From Polytrichum commune (Eukaryota > Streptophyta > Polytrichopsida > Polytrichales > Polytrichaceae): a stretch of DNA of 64,000 bases. Position numbers and translations under genes: made by a program. The notes beneath the pieces are model-generated. The model had not been told where the DNA came from. It saw only the letters and a list, made by a program, of their open reading frames with translations, and did no database searches. Shown here one piece after another: positions 12,060 to 24,200 of the stretch. Position 1 is the stretch's first letter, and each line of letters begins with the position of its first letter. Where the stretch lies: the NCBI GenBank assembly GCA_950295325.1, contig OX485807.1, positions 21,673,666 to 21,737,665 of the forward strand. Reading direction: 5' to 3'.

Positions 12060-12550
12060 CATAAAATAAATGGTCATCTCACATCAAATGTAGAATAAGA
12101 TAAAATACTATTTCACATCAATTTCTTACTTATACAATTCATAACATTATTCAAACTCATAATCTATGTTATGCGGGACTTGCTTCTTTGAGCAAGTATC
12201 ATGTTACAATTGAGCTTTCAAGTTGAAAGCTTCAACAATGATGACTCGATGCCACGGTGGATCAAATGTGGAATGACTATGACGAGTTCTTCACAAACCA
12301 TTTGTTCATAATCACACACAACATCATTTGTTTCAAGGCGATACATGTATTTAGAGTATTTTGGTTTATTTGCTAGTTGAAATTAGGCAATGCTATAACC
12401 GATATTTTGAGTTAGGAATCAAGAGCCATGACTAAGTTGTTCAAAACCTATGAGCTCCATAATGTTCCTACTAGCGCTAGTAGAAGAGGCGGACTACAAT
12501 GTCATATTTGTCACGTACCACTACCTCAAAATTAATTTATTGTTATATCT
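12060..12550. other. Gap between the convergent MULE genes
   Basis: AT-rich, with no coding signal on either strand. Confidence 0.4.
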
Positions 12551-12551
12551 A

Positions 12552-13483
12552 TTAAACTTCATTGTCATCGCTATATATTTCTTCCATCAACTTTGGATTC
12601 CGTGCCGTGTAGCTAGCACACGCTTCCGTAATACATTGGGTGCGTTGCGGTGCCGTTGCCTTATATTGGATTCGGTGTGCTTCAACAATAGATTTGACAT
12701 ACTCTTCACGTCCCACTTCTAATCTATTATACAATATACACATAGCATAAGATATAACATATAAATTAATTAATACAAAGAAATTAATCGAAATTGGAAA
12801 ACTCCAAGTATAAATATTTACAATCTTGTGTGCTCTATTTTCTTGTTCCAACGAAGAAGCTCTATTACAAAATGTTCGCGGAATGGTTCACGTTCCTCCC
12901 ACGTGGATTTTACCCATGCATGCTTCAAAGATCCAACACCCGCAATATCTTTTGTAGATCTCAGATACTCGGCAACCCCGGTATCAGTAATGAGTTTGTT
13001 GAACCGGGATGGATAAATGTGATCTCCCCATTTTGAAATTGCCAAGAACTTCTGTACCACCGGATCCAATACACAAGCAAGCATTGGTTTCTTTTTGTCA
13101 AAGTGAGGAGTATCCATTGATGACAATGTCTCCCACGCTTTGGTTGCCTCTTTCAACCATTTTTTTTCTTGTTGTTTGAATTTTTTCTGTTTTCGCGCCA
13201 ACTCATTGCTCAAAACAAGGGCATTGAACTTCCGGTAATTTTGAATGTGAGGTTTGAAAAGAGCATCTTTAGGACGTCCAGTGGTATCCCAAGGCACATG
13301 AAGCATATGTGACAACATATGTTCGCGAAAATGGTTTTTGGCAGTATACCCTTTGGATTTGCAACCATCCCATAAACACAAATATTTATCTTCGTTTGCC
13401 GATAAAATCTAATGTTCATTCCTCATTGCAAGTGGAAGATTATTTGGATTCTTCACAAGATTGGCGGGCGTTGATGGAGCCAT
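12552..13483 (-). pseudogene. Second gene of the MULE, zinc-finger-like protein
   Basis: Not matched to a named family. From an ATG at 13483 the frame reads on past a single TAG at 13411-13409 into a segment with cysteine-histidine spacing of C2H2 type (CLWDGCKSKGY...HFREHMLSH, near 13380-13305). A lysine-rich region with a probable coiled coil (near 13200-13130) and a conserved-looking block (VLDPVVQKFLAISKWGDHIYPSRFN, near 13070-12995) follow. A likely intron lies between about 12828 and 12725 (GTAAAT donor, AATAG acceptor), leading to a last exon ending at 12552. It converges with the transposase, the layout of a MULE accessory gene such as mudrB. Its role is inferred from position only. 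Confidence 0.45.
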
Positions 13484-13559
13484 CTACACATAAGGAAACA
13501 AAAACATTTGTCTTAGCTTGACAGCACGTGATAAAAACCAAAATGTGACGAAGCCACCA

Positions 13560-13790
13560 CTAAACAATCTGGTTTTATGTGCTATACGTGACAGTTTACA
13601 CCTAAAATTGACGCAAGAAAGAGGGCCCAATGTGATTGTATATGTTATACGTGACATTATTCCCTCAAACTAGACGCAAGAAAGAGGGAACATTCTGATC
13701 TTATACGCTATACGTGATACAGTTCCTTAAACTTGACGCAAGAAAGAGGGAACATTCTGATTTCAGGTGTTATACGTGACATTAAGCACG
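13560..13790. repeat. 63-bp subterminal tandem repeats of the MULE
   Basis: Four copies of a G(C/T)TATACGTGA core start at 13581, 13644, 13707 and 13769, a period of 62-63 bp. Between them GACGCAAGAAAGAGGG recurs three times (near 13610, 13673, 13735) and AACATTCTGAT twice. Repeated short motifs near an element end are typical transposase-binding sites. Confidence 0.75.
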
Positions 13791-13799
13791 ACAACAACA

Positions 13800-14430
13800 A
13801 TATGTGGAAGCCAGAAATTTTCTTAAAATACAAATTGAAATGAGTGAGGCGAAGTTCAAAGAAACACGAAAAACAATGAATATTTGAGTACAAAAAAATC
13901 ATATTCTCATACATTAGAGTTGAGATGTAAATGCCCACATTGAATGATTTCTGGAGTATATATACATGAGGGCAGAACTTTAGAAGTAGTTGTGGTTACT
14001 ATATTTTGGAACGGAGATGGAATACACACAATATACAAACAACCTTCCCATTTGCAAAATTTGATCACAGCAAACCGGCAAAAGTGACATGGAATACACA
14101 TCACACATGAGTAATAAAGATTGTACATTGAAAACATATGTGCACAATTGGAAAAAAATGCCCAAGTCCCAAACAACGCAAAACATCAAAGAAGATATTT
14201 GAAACATACAAAGAATATTGTTTTGCAATATAGACCCTATTTCAATCTTGGCATAGCAGATATGTATAACAAAATATAGTGGAATTGAGTGGTCATCAAG
14301 CAGACCATTAGACTTTATTGGGAAGTACAAGAATACTTGTTGTATTTGCTCCTTTTGTATCCCTAATGCCCATAGATTTGTGATCATATCATACCAACTA
14401 CATGAAATCTACACCAAATCTTGATCCATG
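13800..14430. other. Spacer without genes
   Basis: AT-rich. The open frames on the minus strand show no recognisable domain or compositional sign of coding. Confidence 0.35.
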
Positions 14431-14433
14431 CAC

Positions 14434-14450
14434 TAAACCCTAAACCCTAG
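14434..14450. promoter_or_regulatory. Telobox-like motif
   Basis: ACTAAACCCTAAACCCTAG, two overlapping AAACCCTA units. In plants this motif is common just upstream of housekeeping genes. Here it lies about 70 bp before a candidate first exon at 14517. Confidence 0.35.
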
Positions 14451-14516
14451 TCCAACACTAAAAAACTCCCCAACCAGCAAGCAATTCACAACGAAGGTCT
14501 TCGGGAAAGAAGGCTC

Positions 14517-14717
14517 ATGGCTCCCCCTTCGACTTCAGATCGCCCCCACCCTCCGACTTCGGGATCTTCGTACCAGATCAAAAATTTGGTTCCCCTTTGG
14601 CTTGTGGAAGTACTAACTGAATTAGACTATTCTCAAGCCGATCTAAGTTTCAGATATATATACAGGGAATCTACAAGAGAACCACATACCTTAGTTCCAA
14701 TTGAACGGGAGAAATAG
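14517..14717 (+). CDS. Possible first exon or small unknown protein
   Basis: A 66-residue frame starting at an ATG downstream of a telobox. The N-terminus is Pro/Ser-rich (MAPPSTSDRPHPPTSGSS) and is followed by a more ordered stretch (VPLWLVEVLTELDYSQADLSFRYIY). No family was recognised. It may be the first exon of a gene whose other exons lie in 14750-15010, where another short frame (HIRRDCKVVRISWIIHTVWERIEFQ) occurs, or it may be nothing. No splice path joining them was established. Confidence 0.2.
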   Translation: MAPPSTSDRPHPPTSGSSYQIKNLVPLWLVEVLTELDYSQADLSFRYIYRESTREPHTLVPIEREK

Positions 14718-15194
14718 GGAGGTTAATAATGTCTCAGTTATTAAAAACATACAATATCATACAGGTATAAATACACAAGAGAAGGCATCGAAAAAACAGT
14801 CCCCAACCAATCGCATGTGAGATATCACATCAGAAGAGATTGTAAAGTTGTCAGAATTAGCTGGATTATCCACACAGTTTGGGAGAGGATTGAATTTCAA
14901 ACCCAAGACCAGTTCCCACTCAGTTATAACAATAAACCAGGGAGAAGATTTGCAGATGTCGACAACGAGCTCAAGCACCTAGCTCTATCAACACTTCCAG
15001 TCGTTCATTGAGTCCACGCATTCAAAGTGCCGAGATGGAAGAAGTGTAAATGGGAGAATTGGAAATTTGTACAACTACGATTCAGGCTATGAAGTAGCTA
15101 GTAGACCAGAAGGAATTGGTTGGAAGAGCAATGAAGTGGCAGCGGAAGCAGAGGGAAATGAAACCTGCAAATGAAGACGAGGTTACTGTGATGT

Positions 15195-15440
15195 CGCAAG
15201 CTTGATTATTGCAGCCGAGCGAAGCGGGGCGGGGCGGAGGAGCAGAGCGGAGCGGTGAGCGGGAAGAGGAGGGTAGCTGGCGGTCAGGTGGCGGTGGGGG
15301 GGCCACCCTAAACCCGGGGAGAGCTGGGTCAGGTGGCGGTGGGGAGGATGACAACCCCCACTTCCATCCGGCCAGGGTACGAGTGTTGCACCTCGTTCAC
15401 CCTGGCCTACTCATGGAAGGCCGCATCCCATGGGCCTGAC
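15195..15440. other. GC-rich, purine-rich island
   Basis: Sharply different from its AT-rich surroundings: many GGCGG and GAGCGGAGCGG units and several CpG. It could be a CpG-rich promoter region or a degenerate low-complexity repeat. No gene was fixed on either strand. Confidence 0.35.
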
Positions 15441-18400
15441 CAAGCGTAAAGCCCTCCCGTGAAATTTGATTACTATGTTTAAATCATATGGACAACTCCG
15501 ATGTTCTTACACAAGATCTCCCATTGATATTCTTACCGGGCAATTATGTCATGTAAGGAGCCCACCGATTTCATGGAGACATTTAAGACGAAGCCTTATG
15601 GCATACAAAAATGCTTGCCACCCCCTCCCTTGGAACTTGACCCTAAGTATACGATTAACATGTCTCGTGGGATTAACCTCTAATTTGGGCGACTCGGAGA
15701 TTCATTATATATGAGGTTGCATTGAGATGATAAATGCAAATTTCAAAGATATTAGTCTATTTCACAATGATTTTGGGGGAATTTTTGAGGTAGGCTCGTG
15801 TGCCGAATGCTTGTTGACATTGGAAAAATTGCATTGCGATTATGGACATACGGATTTTTCATCCATCCTCATCCAAACTTTATGCATTATCATTCGAACT
15901 GAATTTCATCCAAAATTCTGTTAGGTTTGTGTTTGTCCAACATTCGGGCACTTAGTAACCGAGGTAAAATCAATATCCTCCAAAGATGGGCATCGTCTTT
16001 GATTAATTATCCACTACAAGGATTTATTAGAAACTCACTCAGTCCACAAAGTTAAACCAAGAAGAAGAAGAAAAAGAAGAACTCCGGTCTCTAAAGGAGG
16101 CTGGAGTGAATGGAGTATTTGTTCGTAAAACATCTTTGGCCATGCCCTAAGGACAATGACGTTAGATTTGATACTACTTCACCTCTTGCAGGGAGTAGAC
16201 ACTATAATAATAACTAATAGCCATTACTAATAACCAATAGCATGTAACCATCATTAGTATAAATTATCCAGTAACATAGCACCACTTTAGGAAGTAGGGT
16301 ATGGGGGATTTAAATTTGTTTATTTATGGCATGTTTTGGAGGTTTTTGATAGATTTCCGGTTCTCTAGCCTTCATTCATGGATTAGTATAGTTGTGCATA
16401 TTGTGTGGTAATTATGTTGTGTTTTTTTATTTTTATGGCAGGGAGTTTATGTTTTGTTTTCATTTTTTCATTGATGGGATGTGTGTTGTGGCTCTTGCAC
16501 ATGCAACTAAGACCATCAGCGGGATTACGTTTCATCCTCTTGTTGTGATGTTGTTGATGAGCTCTTGATATTTTGAAGTTCTTCCTATTGAGGGTTATTT
16601 AAACCAAGAAATTTCAATAAGAAGTTGTGAGGATGATTTTGTTGTGGTTAACATTGGTTGAAAAGTCGTGTCACTTAGAATTATCAAATGTTGGAAAGCT
16701 GTTCTATAGGAATTTTGGTAGAGGTGTACCTATAACAATATCGTGAACAAAGAAAGTGGTTGCTTTAGAAGCGAATACCGTTGAAGTTCCTAGACATGCA
16801 AAGTCCAATATTTACCCATTACTAGTTAATTTTTCAAATTTAAAGAGAAGGGAATGTCGTTCCACTGCCTAAAGTTTAGGGGCCAATCTTGGTAATTGTT
16901 AGTTGATTGCGGTTATTAAAACCATGTTACGGTATGTATGCCTCATGTGGTCACTTGCTTTAAACTAGAGTTTAATCCCTAAAGATCTAAGCCATTTTCA
17001 TATAGTAACACACATTCTTCATGTGCTATTAAATGAGGGTTGCAAATTTAGAAAGCAAAGTTTTTTTGATGTAGTTTTGTTCATATTAACTTAAAGTTCA
17101 CATCTAAATGGTTTGTGTTTCGAATTAACATGGTGAACTCCATGAAAGTAAATTTTAGGCTTGAGTGAAATGAAACTATCATAAATTGAGAATCAATAGT
17201 CTTTTAGTTGAAGCATATAAGATGTAATGAACACATGTACCTTTATGGTGTCTTAAAATATGAGAGCCAATTAAGGCAATTTGAGGATGATATGTGAAAA
17301 ATGTCAGTATGATTGAAAATTAACAACACTAAACTGAGACATATCAGTGAATCATTTATGGGTCATAGGTAGAAGTTATTTGTGTTTTCGGGCCAATTTT
17401 CATGCATAGATGAATTGATGTGCATATCTTATGAATACGAGTGTTTATGCATGTTTAAATTGGACTCTAGGACATTGTAAGGCCCAAGTCATGCAAAAAT
17501 TGCATGAATGTCTTTTGAAAAACCTAACTTATAGCTTTTGTGTTTTAACAAGTGAAATTTAGACATGGGAAACGCCTTCTATCAAAGATTTAGTGATTCC
17601 AATGCATTCAACTAGTAAAAAATGTTCAAACATTGATTTTCAACACATTTCTATTTTAAACATCTCCTTTATTAAATTTACTCACTTTTTTAGTCACCAA
17701 TAGATATTTAGATGCCATCTATTAGAACAAATGTTTTCTTGACCAAAATTTGATTTCACGTGCATCCACATCCACCCATGAGGACAAAAACTTCCCATTA
17801 GGGGTTAAGCACACGCAATATTCTTCAAAAGTAGGTCATTATTTAGTAACTTTTGGGGGAACATGAATAAGGGTTAAGGTGTCATAACTACACTAAATAT
17901 GATATTTAGTGTCACGGATTCGAATTGTCTTGCTCAAAATTGTAATCCGTGGTGTAGTGTCACCAACATGAAATGTTTCCCAACATTATATCATTCCTTG
18001 TAATTTTTGGAGATTATAGATTTGCAATGTTGCAATTACTATCCCTTATTGAATGATTTTCATCCAAATTTCAATCGTCCATGACATTATTAGTTTCTCA
18101 AACTTGGAGCAACGTAAAAGTCTAGTGAGGATGAGATATTTGGCCATGTTAGGTTGCTGCTCAAAATTCACTTGTTAGATTTCTCATGCCTCTAATATCC
18201 GCCTATTTCTCATGATTTGAAGGAGATTGAATCCAATGGGAGTTTGATCCAAGAATCGTGTATGTTGGGAACCTATGCAATGGTTGTAGGATGTGACTGG
18301 CCTCAATATGAAGGAAGCCTACAAATTTTCGTGTCTATGGAAATCTTAAGAAAGCTTCTATGTGTTTCATAAGAAAGCTTAGTGTTGCCCATGTGAGGTA

Positions 18401-19060
18401 GAAACCATGAAATAGGAATTATAAAGCAAGAAAAATCCAACTCAAAACAACAAATTTCATGCTCCAACAAAGATAGCATGACATTGAAGAAAATACTACA
18501 AAATTGGAAGACATGAAGCTACCTAAACCATAAGATTCGTTTTAATTAAGTGGCATCAATGTCACTTAACCTTTACAAAAACAATCTTCTACAATCGCAA
18601 ATCTCAAATCAATGTATCTCCAAGAAGAGTGATGCATCAAATAAGGTGACATGCGTACCGATGTAATTGACCCTAATACTAACAAACTAAATACCAAATT
18701 ATGACCAAAATGACAAGAATGTAATCCAAAACAACATTCCCCTCATCGATTCAAGGAGGAAGAATGCAACATGTGAAGTTATTGAATAGATCGGGCTACA
18801 TCACGCCTCCTGACACCATTAAGCCATCTATCTCTCTCTAACGCATGTTGCCTCTTTTCCAAAAGATCCAAATGTGACCTAGGTTGTATGTACTGATGCG
18901 TCCTACTAATTATTTCATGTGTGTACCCTAAGTTAGCTTCTTCTACGGTAAACCCTCATCGCCTCTAATTCTCACTGATTTTCCTCCCTTCCACCGCATG
19001 ATATCACATACCGTTTGTTGTTAGTTGCAAATTTTTCTACAATGTTTGCTTGGAGGGCTT
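15441..19060. other. Long AT-rich region without genes
   Basis: About 3.6 kb with no frame showing a recognisable protein, no RNA gene and few repeats apart from the element fragment at 17891-18100. Confidence 0.45.
17891..18100 (+). mobile_element. Fragment of the CACTAAATAT MITE family
   Basis: Begins after TA with CACTAAATATGATATTTAGTG, the terminus of the intact element at 39941-40252. Continues with about 200 bp that aligns in the same orientation to 28040-28245 (both contain GTAGTGTCACCAACA and TTTCATCCAAATTT). No right end was seen. Confidence 0.5.
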
Positions 19061-20416
19061 CTTTGCCTTAACTGCTGTGTGTTGCCGTGCAAGTTGTGCA
19101 ACATGATGGAGGGAGGGGTGATGGCAAAGCTTCGGAAACTGGGTGAAAGGCTCCCTGCTGAGATGGATAGTTGAAATTGAGGGCCACTTTAGAGAAGGAT
19201 TTTTTCTTGCCAAAAATCATCACATATGTTTTGTTCCCCAATGGGACAAAGCCAACAAAATCTTTAGGCATACTTCCATGTGCCAATTGTGCCAATTAAA
19301 TGAAATAAAGTTTATGACATCGATAAAGCTTTGGTCAATATATTCACATATCTTGTTGACTAAGCACTTGCATGTGGAGGGCAAAGGAACATATAAAGAG
19401 AGTGGTAGATTTGCCTTGTTGTCCAACGTGCAAGTTGAATGCGACAGTCTTTGCACCTAGCCATTTTGAATGGATGTTGCATGACTGGACTTATTGAATA
19501 ATATAGCTTTGAATTTAAAAATATGAAAGTGAATCTGAAAAAATGAAGACTTCGGGCAAGATGTGGATAACAAAAACATGCAAACATCAATAAATTAATG
19601 GAAATCATAACAATCTCAGCTTCACACCAACATGTTCAAGGATTTTTTTTGGTCTGTAGTGGAGTTCACCAACTTTGCACACATTTTGATACTATTTTCA
19701 GACCACTTCCCTGTTTCCAACACAAAAAGGCATGTTGGTTGAAACGTGGTAGACTAGTCTTGTACACATCGTATACAAACCAAGCACATGCAAACCTCGG
19801 AACGGGTCCCTTTTTGCATCTATTCTACAAATCAGGGAAAATACACTTTGACCAGAGGGCTTAGGAGCATCCAACTCTAATTGCAAATTTCTTGCCAGCA
19901 TTCACCATTCACAATGCTAGCAGAATGACTTCTTCAACTCCCTGATCCAACAGTCATCAGGAAGTGTGGACATTTCAGTTGAATTCATGTGATTGTGTTA
20001 ACAAAGTTGGGCCAGGAATCCTACTGCATAAAATGCACCAATACTTTATAATGTTCTGGGACACATGGTTTAGGTTTGGCCTACACATTGACACAGAGCA
20101 GAAAACCATGTATGCCAATAGATTATTTCACCAAGAGACGGTGTGATAGTTTGATGAATTGTGGACTTATGAGGTAATATGACTACATAGTGTACTTCAC
20201 TCATGTACAAGGTGCCACAATGAGAGGGCTTGTTTTAGCCTGCAGCTCTCACGAAGGTAAACCATGTTATTCCTACGAAGTGCAAAGATGTGACAGCTCA
20301 TTTAAGGAACAACATCCTACATGGTTTCACTGAGCTGTTTAGAGAAATGAGAATAATAGCCACAGGGAGGGTAGCAACCCAAAATATTGATTAAATGTAT
20401 TAATGCACAGGGGATG
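19061..20416. other. Region downstream of the glycosyltransferase gene
   Basis: Overlapping short frames on both strands, none recognisable. The right part may include the 3' untranslated region of the minus-strand gene ending at 20417. Confidence 0.35.
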
Positions 20417-21292
20417 CTATTGGCTAATCTCAGAATGGAAAGTAGCCCTGTCTTGATAAAGCAGTCCAAAATGATCCCATACAGAGTCAACGGGGCTCTT
20501 CAAATTACTGCCTAACAGCCAGTATTGGTGGACAAACCTTCCAAAGGCGTGCAAATATCGATCAAAGTAGAAGCCCAACACGACAGGGTCACCGCCTTCA
20601 AGGTTGAGGGTGGTCATTAGAGAGAGGAATTTGGCAGCTTTCCATTGTTGGAAGCCGAATGCATGGGCACATGTCCCTGCACATCTTGCAGCTTGCACAT
20701 GCTTGTCGAGACCTTGGATTTCACCCCAAGACGGGCCACAGATGCCCAGAAACACAATGCCATCGATGTTTGCAAGTGCGATCCCTCGTGCAAGCACAAG
20801 CTGGGCTTCCTCATCAGATAAGCTCGGATGGAGCTCAACATCATCTTCAAAGAAAAACCGCCACGAGTTGTACTGGGCGTCAGTATCAAGAACAAATTCC
20901 TCAAGGACTTCGATAAATGTCATCCGGTTTGACCAGACCTTGAGGAAGATGTCATTGTGATAATTTCGGTTTCCAGTGAATTTCTCCAAACTGCGATCGA
21001 CCTCCTTGGATTTGAATGACTGCGGCACCTTTTGAGTCACATTGATGCCCAACCTCGCAAGCACATGTTTCGTATGGTTGAATCGCACATCTCTCATACT
21101 CAAGACTACTCCATTGAAGGTTTGGCCAAGCACCTCTTGCGGATACTTTCCTGATTCAGCATCCCACCCAGGAGGACTAGAAAAAACGCCTCCCAAGTGC
21201 AAGGTCATTCCTGTAAAGGCTACAACAAATAAGACTACAAAAACTTGGATCAATGGACGGATCTTCATGATTGACGACGGAATGTTCGACAT
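20417..21292 (-). CDS. GT25-like glycosyltransferase, type II membrane protein
   Basis: An unbroken 291-codon frame from ATG at 21292. Residues about 11-33 form one hydrophobic segment (PLIQVFVVLFVVAFTGMTLHLGG) after a short basic tail, the plan of a Golgi type II enzyme. The lumenal part holds FFFEDDVELHP (146-156), a DxD-like metal and nucleotide-sugar motif, then RCAGTCAHAFGFQQWKAAKF (203-222), DRYLHAFG (244-251) and FGLLYQDRATFHSEI (275-289). These resemble the end of family GT25 (LPS and collagen glycosyltransferases), where EDD, a small-residue turn with Tyr/Phe, and a late YQDR-like motif occur. Potential N-glycan sites are at 72 and 84. Donor and acceptor are unknown. Single exon, surrounded by non-coding DNA. 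The family call rests on motifs only. Confidence 0.6.
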   Translation of the reverse strand: MSNIPSSIMKIRPLIQVFVVLFVVAFTGMTLHLGGVFSSPPGWDAESGKYPQEVLGQTFNGVVLSMRDVRFNHTKHVLARLGINVTQKVPQSFKSKEVDRSLEKFTGNRNYHNDIFLKVWSNRMTFIEVLEEFVLDTDAQYNSWRFFFEDDVELHPSLSDEEAQLVLARGIALANIDGIVFLGICGPSWGEIQGLDKHVQAARCAGTCAHAFGFQQWKAAKFLSLMTTLNLEGGDPVVLGFYFDRYLHAFGRFVHQYWLLGSNLKSPVDSVWDHFGLLYQDRATFHSEISQ

Positions 21293-24200
21293 GTTGGTCT
21301 TACATCAATATGTTGCCCAGATTACACTTAACACCTGCAAGGATGGCCCAAAAAAACCCTTCGTCAGATTCATGACTTTCCTCTCACACATTCAATTCCT
21401 TAATAAGTCACATGCCACATGCTCTCCTTCATGTGCTCTATACTTGTTTACCAACAACCCAACCACGACCTTACATCTCACACCAATCGAGAAGCAATCT
21501 CATACTAGAGTACTTTCTAACAATTTAGATATACTTCTGTGTTTACACTATGCACTGCAATCATTGCCTGCAATGCTCATAGAGCATGGTAATTTTGTTG
21601 TCCAGAGAATTGTTGCTCCAGAAAGTTGACTTAGAGATATCACATTGTTGAAAGCTAAAAAAAATACTTAGGAAAGTATTTCCTTGTATGCACTAGTGTA
21701 TCTTGAAAAACTTGTGGTTATGCTGAGTCAAAGAGGATGCGTTCATAGTTAAACTAGGCCTTGGGACTACAAACTACATCTACAAACTACTCTAAAAGGC
21801 TAGGAGTAACAATTCTGAGGCATACAGTTTCCTTTTCACACTGAATTGCCAATATAAAGTTCCTAGGCAAGGAAAGTACAACTATCAACATCTGAGATGC
21901 AAATGATAAAGTGGGCCAGCCCTGTCACCACGGTTTCTTCCACTGGCAAAGCTAATCCAAACCAGCAACAAGTCGAGTTGCATGCGTATGTACATATAAT
22001 ATAGACTTCACTGAATATTCAAAATGAGTTCCTCCAACAAATTTACTTTCCAAAAAGACACTCGCTCTATGAGATTGTGTATGCAGTCCAATGATATTAA
22101 AAAAGGATTTCATTACAGAGAGCTTTTATTTCTAAATAGCATATTGAGCTTGTAATTGCAGGCTCCTTCCTATTTAAAAAGTGGAAAACTTAAAAGATCA
22201 AGGTAGGGGCAGTGCATCCTCCTCAACCACAGAATGAGCTGTTGAAAGGGGTCCACGATATACTGCCCCTCATAACAATTGAGAGAACACACTGTCTACT
22301 TTGAGAACCAAACATGCCAAATCGATGGAACAACCCTCCATTGCTCTTTTTGAAGTATATAGCTGTCTCTATCAACTGACCTTCTTTGACTTTGAATGCC
22401 TGCCAAAGACAGTGTAAAGATGTGGTGAACCTACGAAACATATTTCATACCACCAAAGAGGGAGCTCTGTATAGGAAAAGTGTCAAGCTATCAACCCATT
22501 CAACATCCAATTACGTGTTATCAGTGTTGAATGTTATGCTTACGTGTGAAAACAAACTCTCTGCTATTCACATGTTGTATGTACAAACCTTAAAAATCTA
22601 CAAATGCCTTCAAACGTAGCATCCAGACTTTCTCGTAGGCAATTTCCAAACAGCTGAGCCAACAAGGATATCACCTGATTGTAAACAGCCTAAATAAGTC
22701 CCAATGAAGGCAGCTCAATGGTGAGCTAGAAAACTTGCGTTTCACTACCATGAAGCTTCGTAGGTGAATGTGGTGAGATAAGAACCCGAAAAACAAAACA
22801 GATATGACTCCTACAAAGCCATGATCGAGTTCCCAGACTACGCCAAGATGTGGCAACCCGTGCGTGGACCAACTGACGCATATTAGGTTTACATGGAGTA
22901 GGATATAATTTCAGCCGATGCACAGCACTCTGTTTATATCTGGAAGGTGGAATATTCTTATATTCCATATAGAAGAGTTCCACCTCTGGAAAAGCTGTGC
23001 AGGTGAAATATTGGAGCAACGAGAAATCTCCAAGAAAACAGCTCTAGCTACAAGATCATCACGATCGAGCTACCGACAGGACATGATCATCGAGCTCCTG
23101 ACAAAACATAACGATCGAGCTCATAAACATACATGACAGGACAATAAGCTCCTGTAGTTGGTAAACGAACTGATGTATTAGGTTAAACTAGTGAAACATT
23201 AAGACACACGCTGCCCTGGCTCTTCCACTTCCACTCATCAACCAAAGACCTCGTCATCACCATACTGCACATCTGTCCAGGCTTCGATACCACAGCCGCC
23301 ATCATCAGGCAGAGAGTGCCTTGACCATATCCAAGGCCATAAAACTTCCGGCCATAAAAATTCCGATGATAAACAAAGGAACCCTCCCCACCTGCCTTCA
23401 TGAACCCATGGGAAGCAGGTGCATCATTTCAAATCCCAGATCTATGTCGAAAGTGCAACTAGCCATTCTTTATTCCTCACCGATCCTCGAACCCCTCACT
23501 TAATTCGAAGATTATTAACAGCTTCAAAAACAAAAAGTACAGAAAGGTAGGGCTGGCACCCCGATCATCCGACAGCTAAACTAAAAAATCTCAACAAACA
23601 AGGAAGGAAGAAAGAACGAAACTCACTCTCAGCCGACCGCTCTCCTCGTTCCTACTACGAGTAATTCGAAATCCCCGCTTCTTGACATAGCCAAGCGGCG
23701 ATTCTCCTGCTCCACTTTCCAAGCTCTTCATCAACCATTGATAATAGTCCTTAACATGCATGTGCCACCACTACCGGCACTACTTAATTACCTATCGCCA
23801 CTGCAGGAAACTTAATCCCTGCGCAAGCCTGGGATCCCTCGCGGTCGAATCGTATTACCCTCTTCATTTCCATCGCCAATTTCTGGCCAAGGGCCATCTC
23901 CGCCTGCAATTATTAGCAGATTCAACTCCTGGAATTTGTTTCTCGTATTGGATACTCAAAATCATCGTTGTGAAGTGCGAATGAGTGCACGGAGGATGCT
24001 AAACCAACTTATTAGTACGCTATGATTATCCATCCCCGTGGCGCCCAATGTTCGGAAGACTTTTCTCCCTTATCGCCGAACTCCCAACACCGAAGAGCCC
24101 CTGCCCCTGCCCCTGCCCGCTCGATAAAGAAACTAACTTGTCATTCTGTGCCCCTTCATGTTGTTGCCAGGTAGAGCTGCCCGAGGATATAGGGGCAGGG

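Larger units (their letters stand above)
9070..13800 (+). mobile_element. Decayed MULE-type transposon, ends approximate
   Basis: This interval holds a MULE transposase relic (plus), a convergent second gene (minus), and matching subterminal motifs at both sides. GTCACGTATAGC near 9189 on the left is the reverse complement of the GCTATACGTGAC units repeated at 13581-13780. Exact ends and the expected 9-bp duplication were not found, so the borders are estimates. Confidence 0.55.

Noticed and set aside
15082-15439. Pro/Ser-rich and Gly-rich frames on opposite strands
   Set aside because: Both come from the same GC-rich low-complexity island.
23060-23145. Cluster of CGATCGAGCT palindromes as a regulatory site or CRISPR-like array
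   Set aside because: Only three irregular units, no constant repeat and spacer structure, and the DNA is eukaryotic.
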